Source: Massilia sp. Leaf139
GTDB lineage: Bacteria > Pseudomonadota > Gammaproteobacteria > Burkholderiales > Burkholderiaceae_D
NCBI RefSeq assembly: GCF_001424165.1
Contig: NZ_LMOJ01000028.1
Coordinates: forward strand, 62,001 to 126,000
Reading direction: 5' to 3'
Length of the DNA stretch: 64,000 bases
Part shown: one piece after another, positions 61,677-64,000 of the stretch
Numbering within the stretch: position 1 is the first letter of the stretch
How the letters are laid out: the number at the start of each line of letters is the position of its first letter
Made by a program: the position numbers and the translations under genes
Notes under the pieces: generated by a model
Databases searched by the model: none
Told to the model about the DNA's origin: nothing
The model's input: only the letters and a program-made list of their open reading frames with translations

Positions 61677-63380
61677 TCAGTCATCGGTTTGATTACTGAT
61701 GCGCATGGCTTCGCCGATGGTCGTGCGTCCCTGCACAGCCAGCTGCACGCCGTGGCGGCGCAGGGTCTCGCCGCCCATCTCGGCCTGGGCCACCTTCAGG
61801 AAGTGGGCCGGATCGGGGTGGTTGGCGGCGTCGGTCACGGAGCGCGTCATCTCCAGCAGCTCATAGACACCGGTACGGCCGCGGTAGCCGGTGCCGTTGC
61901 AATGCGAGCAGCCTTTCCCGTGGAAGAACTGGGCCTGCTCGACGAAGTTGCCGAGTTCGGCGCGCAACCAGGTCTGTTCCGGCGGCGTCGGCTGGTAAGT
62001 GGTGGAGCAGCTTTCGCAGATCACGCGCACCAGGCGCTGGGCCAGCACGGCCTGGAGCGAACCGCCCACCATGTAGCGCGGCACGCCCATGTCCATCAGG
62101 CGCAGCGGCGTGCTCGCCGCATCGTTGGTGTGCAGGGTCGAGAGCACCAGGTGGCCCGTCATGGCGGCGCGCAGGCCGATCTGCGCCGTTTCCTGGTCGC
62201 GCATCTCGCCCACCAGCACGATGTCCGGATCCTGGCGCAGCGCGGAGCGCAGCACGCGCGCGAACGACAATTCGATCTTCTCGTTCACCTGCACCTGGTT
62301 GATGCCCTGCAGGCGGTACTCGACCGGGTCTTCGACGGTGATCAGCTTCTTCTCGACCGAGTTCAGTTCGGCCAGCGCGCTGTAGAGGGTCGTGGTCTTG
62401 CCGCTACCCGTGGGGCCGGTCACCAGCACCAGGCCGTTCGGGCGCTGGACGATGGCGCGGAAGCGCTCCAGCATCTTTCGGGGCATGCCGATCGACTCCA
62501 GGCGCAGCGTGTTGCCGGCCTGGTTCAGGAGTCGCATGACGACCGATTCGCCGAACTGGGTCGGCATGGTCGAGATACGCACGTCGATGCGCTGGTTCTT
62601 CACCTTCATGGCGAAGCGGCCGTCCTGCGGCAGGCGCTTTTCCGAGATGTCGAGATCGGCCATCAGCTTCAGGCGCAACGCCAGCGGTGTGGCGATCTTG
62701 ATGTCGGCCTCGGTCTGCAGGTGCAGCACGCCGTCGATGCGGAAGCGGATCTGCAGGCGCCCTTCCTGCGGCTCGATGTGGATGTCCGAGGCGCGTACCT
62801 GGGCGGCGTCGTCGAACACCGACTGCAGGAGCTTCACCACCGGCGCTTCTTCCAGGCCTGGATTGGCGGTCATGGCGCCGAAGTCGACGAAAGCATCGCC
62901 GATGTCGGCCTCGACCTCTTTCGCGAAGTCGGTGATGTCGCCGGTGCGGCGGTAGATGCGGTCGATCGTGTGCAGCACCTCGGTCTCGTTGACCACGGCC
63001 AGCTCGACGTTCTTCTTCAGCAGGCGCGCGATCTCGTCGTAGGCGAACAGGTCGGTCGGATCGGACACGCCGACCAGCAAGCCGCCCTGGCGCTCTTCCA
63101 GCACCAGCGCGCGGAAGCGGCGCGCGGCCGTTTCCGGCAACAGGCGCACCAGCGCATCGCTGATGTTGTAGAACTTGAGGTTGATGTAGGGGATGTTCAG
63201 CTGGCGCGCTAGGGCGCCGGAGATCTGCTCTTCGGTGACGAACCCGTTCTCGACAAACACGCGCCCGAGCTTGCGCCCCGTGCGCTTCTGGTCGCTCAAC
63301 GCCTGGTTCAGCTGCTCCTCGGACAGCAGTTTTTGCTGCACCAGGATTTCACCGAGCCTGACTTTTTCTGGCCTTGCCAT
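61677..63380 (-). CDS. mshE: MSHA pilus extension ATPase MshE, c-di-GMP-binding type
   Basis: A 567-residue GspE/PilB ATPase. Residues about 5-60 hold two MshEN motifs (RLGEILVQQKLLSEEQLNQAL and KLGRVFVENGFVTEEQ...ARQ), which in known MshE bind c-di-GMP. Further features are Walker A GPTGSGKTT near residue 330, Asp and His boxes, Walker B DIVLVGEMRD and a zinc-type CxxC...CxxC cluster near 470-505. It powers pilus extension. AAGGGG precedes the ATG. It is the first gene of the locus. Confidence 0.94.
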   Translation of the reverse strand: MARPEKVRLGEILVQQKLLSEEQLNQALSDQKRTGRKLGRVFVENGFVTEEQISGALARQLNIPYINLKFYNISDALVRLLPETAARRFRALVLEERQGGLLVGVSDPTDLFAYDEIARLLKKNVELAVVNETEVLHTIDRIYRRTGDITDFAKEVEADIGDAFVDFGAMTANPGLEEAPVVKLLQSVFDDAAQVRASDIHIEPQEGRLQIRFRIDGVLHLQTEADIKIATPLALRLKLMADLDISEKRLPQDGRFAMKVKNQRIDVRISTMPTQFGESVVMRLLNQAGNTLRLESIGMPRKMLERFRAIVQRPNGLVLVTGPTGSGKTTTLYSALAELNSVEKKLITVEDPVEYRLQGINQVQVNEKIELSFARVLRSALRQDPDIVLVGEMRDQETAQIGLRAAMTGHLVLSTLHTNDAASTPLRLMDMGVPRYMVGGSLQAVLAQRLVRVICESCSTTYQPTPPEQTWLRAELGNFVEQAQFFHGKGCSHCNGTGYRGRTGVYELLEMTRSVTDAANHPDPAHFLKVAQAEMGGETLRRHGVQLAVQGRTTIGEAMRISNQTDD

Positions 63381-63546
63381 ACCGCCCCTTGGAATGCTCT
63401 AAAAATGGGAAATCATTTTAAGGCAGAACGGGGCAATATTGACCGTTGGAATTAGTTTTGTGGTGGAAAGGCAGCGCTCAGCAGTGGTGGGCGTGTAAGA
63501 TAAATAAGATTAAAGCGTCGATTAACAGAACGTTTCTGTCATACAC

Positions 63547-63681
63547 GTAGGGTGGGCGACTCGTAAAACAGGCCCCCGGCCTGATTTACCCCACGCGGCG
63601 ATAGTTGGCAGCGAGATCATCGAGCACGATTACGGAGCCGATAACGATCACCGCGTGGGTGGGGAACCCGCCCACCCTACA
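63547..63681. repeat. REP-like inverted pair upstream of the histidine phosphatase gene
   Basis: The left arm starts GTAGGGTGGGC at 63547 and runs to CCCCACGCGG; the right arm 63651-63681 is the inverse (CCGCGTGGGTGGGG...GCCCACCCTAC). About 55 bp of unrelated sequence lie between them. It occupies much of the 329-bp gap between mshE and the phosphatase. I see no gene there. Confidence 0.65.
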
Positions 63682-63709
63682 TCCCTCCGATCAATCCTAG
63701 AGGAGAAGC

Positions 63710-64000
63710 ATGCGACACCAACCCAGCGCCCGCCGCCGTATTTTCCTGATGCGCCACGGCAGCGTCACCTACTTCGACGCCGCCGGCCGCCCCGTCCTTC
63801 CCGAACAAGTCCCCCTCAACGAGCTCGGCCGCAGCCAGGCCGACGCCGCCGGCCGTGCCTTCAAACAGGCCGGCATCGCCTTCGACCGCGTCATCGTCTC
63901 GGGCCTGCCGCGCACCGTCGAAACCGCCGCGCGCGTGCTGGCCGTCACGGAGCAGCCGATCGAACCCGAAGTCTGGCCAGAGCTGCACGAGATTCGCGGC
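63710..64000 (+). CDS. histidine phosphatase family protein (3' end cut off)
   Basis: The first 97 codons of a phosphoglycerate-mutase-like phosphatase. The nucleophile motif is LMRHGSV near residue 15. ELGRSQADAAG and VSGLPRTVETAARVL follow, and the frame is open at the window end. AGGAG lies 5 bp before the ATG. Substrate cannot be told from this part. Confidence 0.85.
   Translation, partial: MRHQPSARRRIFLMRHGSVTYFDAAGRPVLPEQVPLNELGRSQADAAGRAFKQAGIAFDRVIVSGLPRTVETAARVLAVTEQPIEPEVWPELHEIRG

Overview
The window is GC-rich chromosomal DNA from a betaproteobacterium, most likely an Oxalobacteraceae member close to Massilia, Duganella or Janthinobacterium. The evidence is the bamD / rluD-pgeF-phaC / phaR neighbourhood typical of Burkholderiales, a complete MSHA-type IV pilus locus, a PEP-CTERM protein, and families of intergenic inverted repeats (core GTAGGGTGGGC...GCCCACGC). 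No species assignment is possible from sequence reading alone. I saw no tRNA, rRNA, CRISPR array, phage or intact insertion sequence.

Layout. 1-4.5 kb: a truncated ACP-like/AMP-ligase gene diverges from a three-gene operon. That operon encodes a protein matching photoactive yellow protein (PYP) without gaps around Tyr42, Glu46 and Cys69, then a PAS-PAS-GGDEF cyclase, then a PAS-GGDEF-EAL protein. 4.5-7.5 kb: two tandem paralogous lipoproteins with duplicated promoters, an HDOD protein and a cytosolic 5'-nucleotidase. 7.5-10.3 kb: a minus-strand cassette of four poorly characterised genes (ART/RES-like, uracil-DNA-glycosylase-like, SGNH-like, unknown). 10.5-13.4 kb: a YiiX-like permuted papain enzyme, a decayed sugar dehydrogenase and a KfrA-like coiled-coil DNA-binding protein. 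13.4-21.8 kb: an Lrp regulator divergent from a DMT exporter, mfd-serB, a Tat-exported SGNH hydrolase and a lipoprotein. 22-28 kb: a branched-chain amino acid ABC system with a permease-ATPase fusion, then a second DMT exporter. 28-33.4 kb: a PEP-CTERM protein, Mut7-C, DUF72, TrxC, a small membrane protein and CheV. 33.8-46.5 kb: a cystathionine beta-lyase, RimO, a chemoreceptor, PhaR, PhaC, PgeF, RluD, BamD, YaaA, a PIN protein and an aminotransferase. 46.7-63.4 kb: one long minus-strand MSHA pilus locus (E-G-B-A-C-D-O-P-Q, then I-I2-J-K-L-M-N). The window ends in a histidine phosphatase.

The most interesting possibility is a light-to-c-di-GMP module at the left end. The PYP-like gene shares a GTGA overlap with the first cyclase gene and lies opposite an acid-activating ligase. 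At the far end, the MSHA extension ATPase MshE carries the N-terminal MshEN repeats known in the family to bind c-di-GMP. The link between the two ends is inference. The PYP residues, the operon overlaps and the MshEN repeats are visible in the sequence.

Other structures of note are a nested repeat-in-repeat element at about 21 kb, a 25-bp-arm near-perfect palindrome between the chemoreceptor and phaR, a palindrome exactly filling the spacer of a putative mshI promoter, and the rearranged gene order of the MSHA locus.
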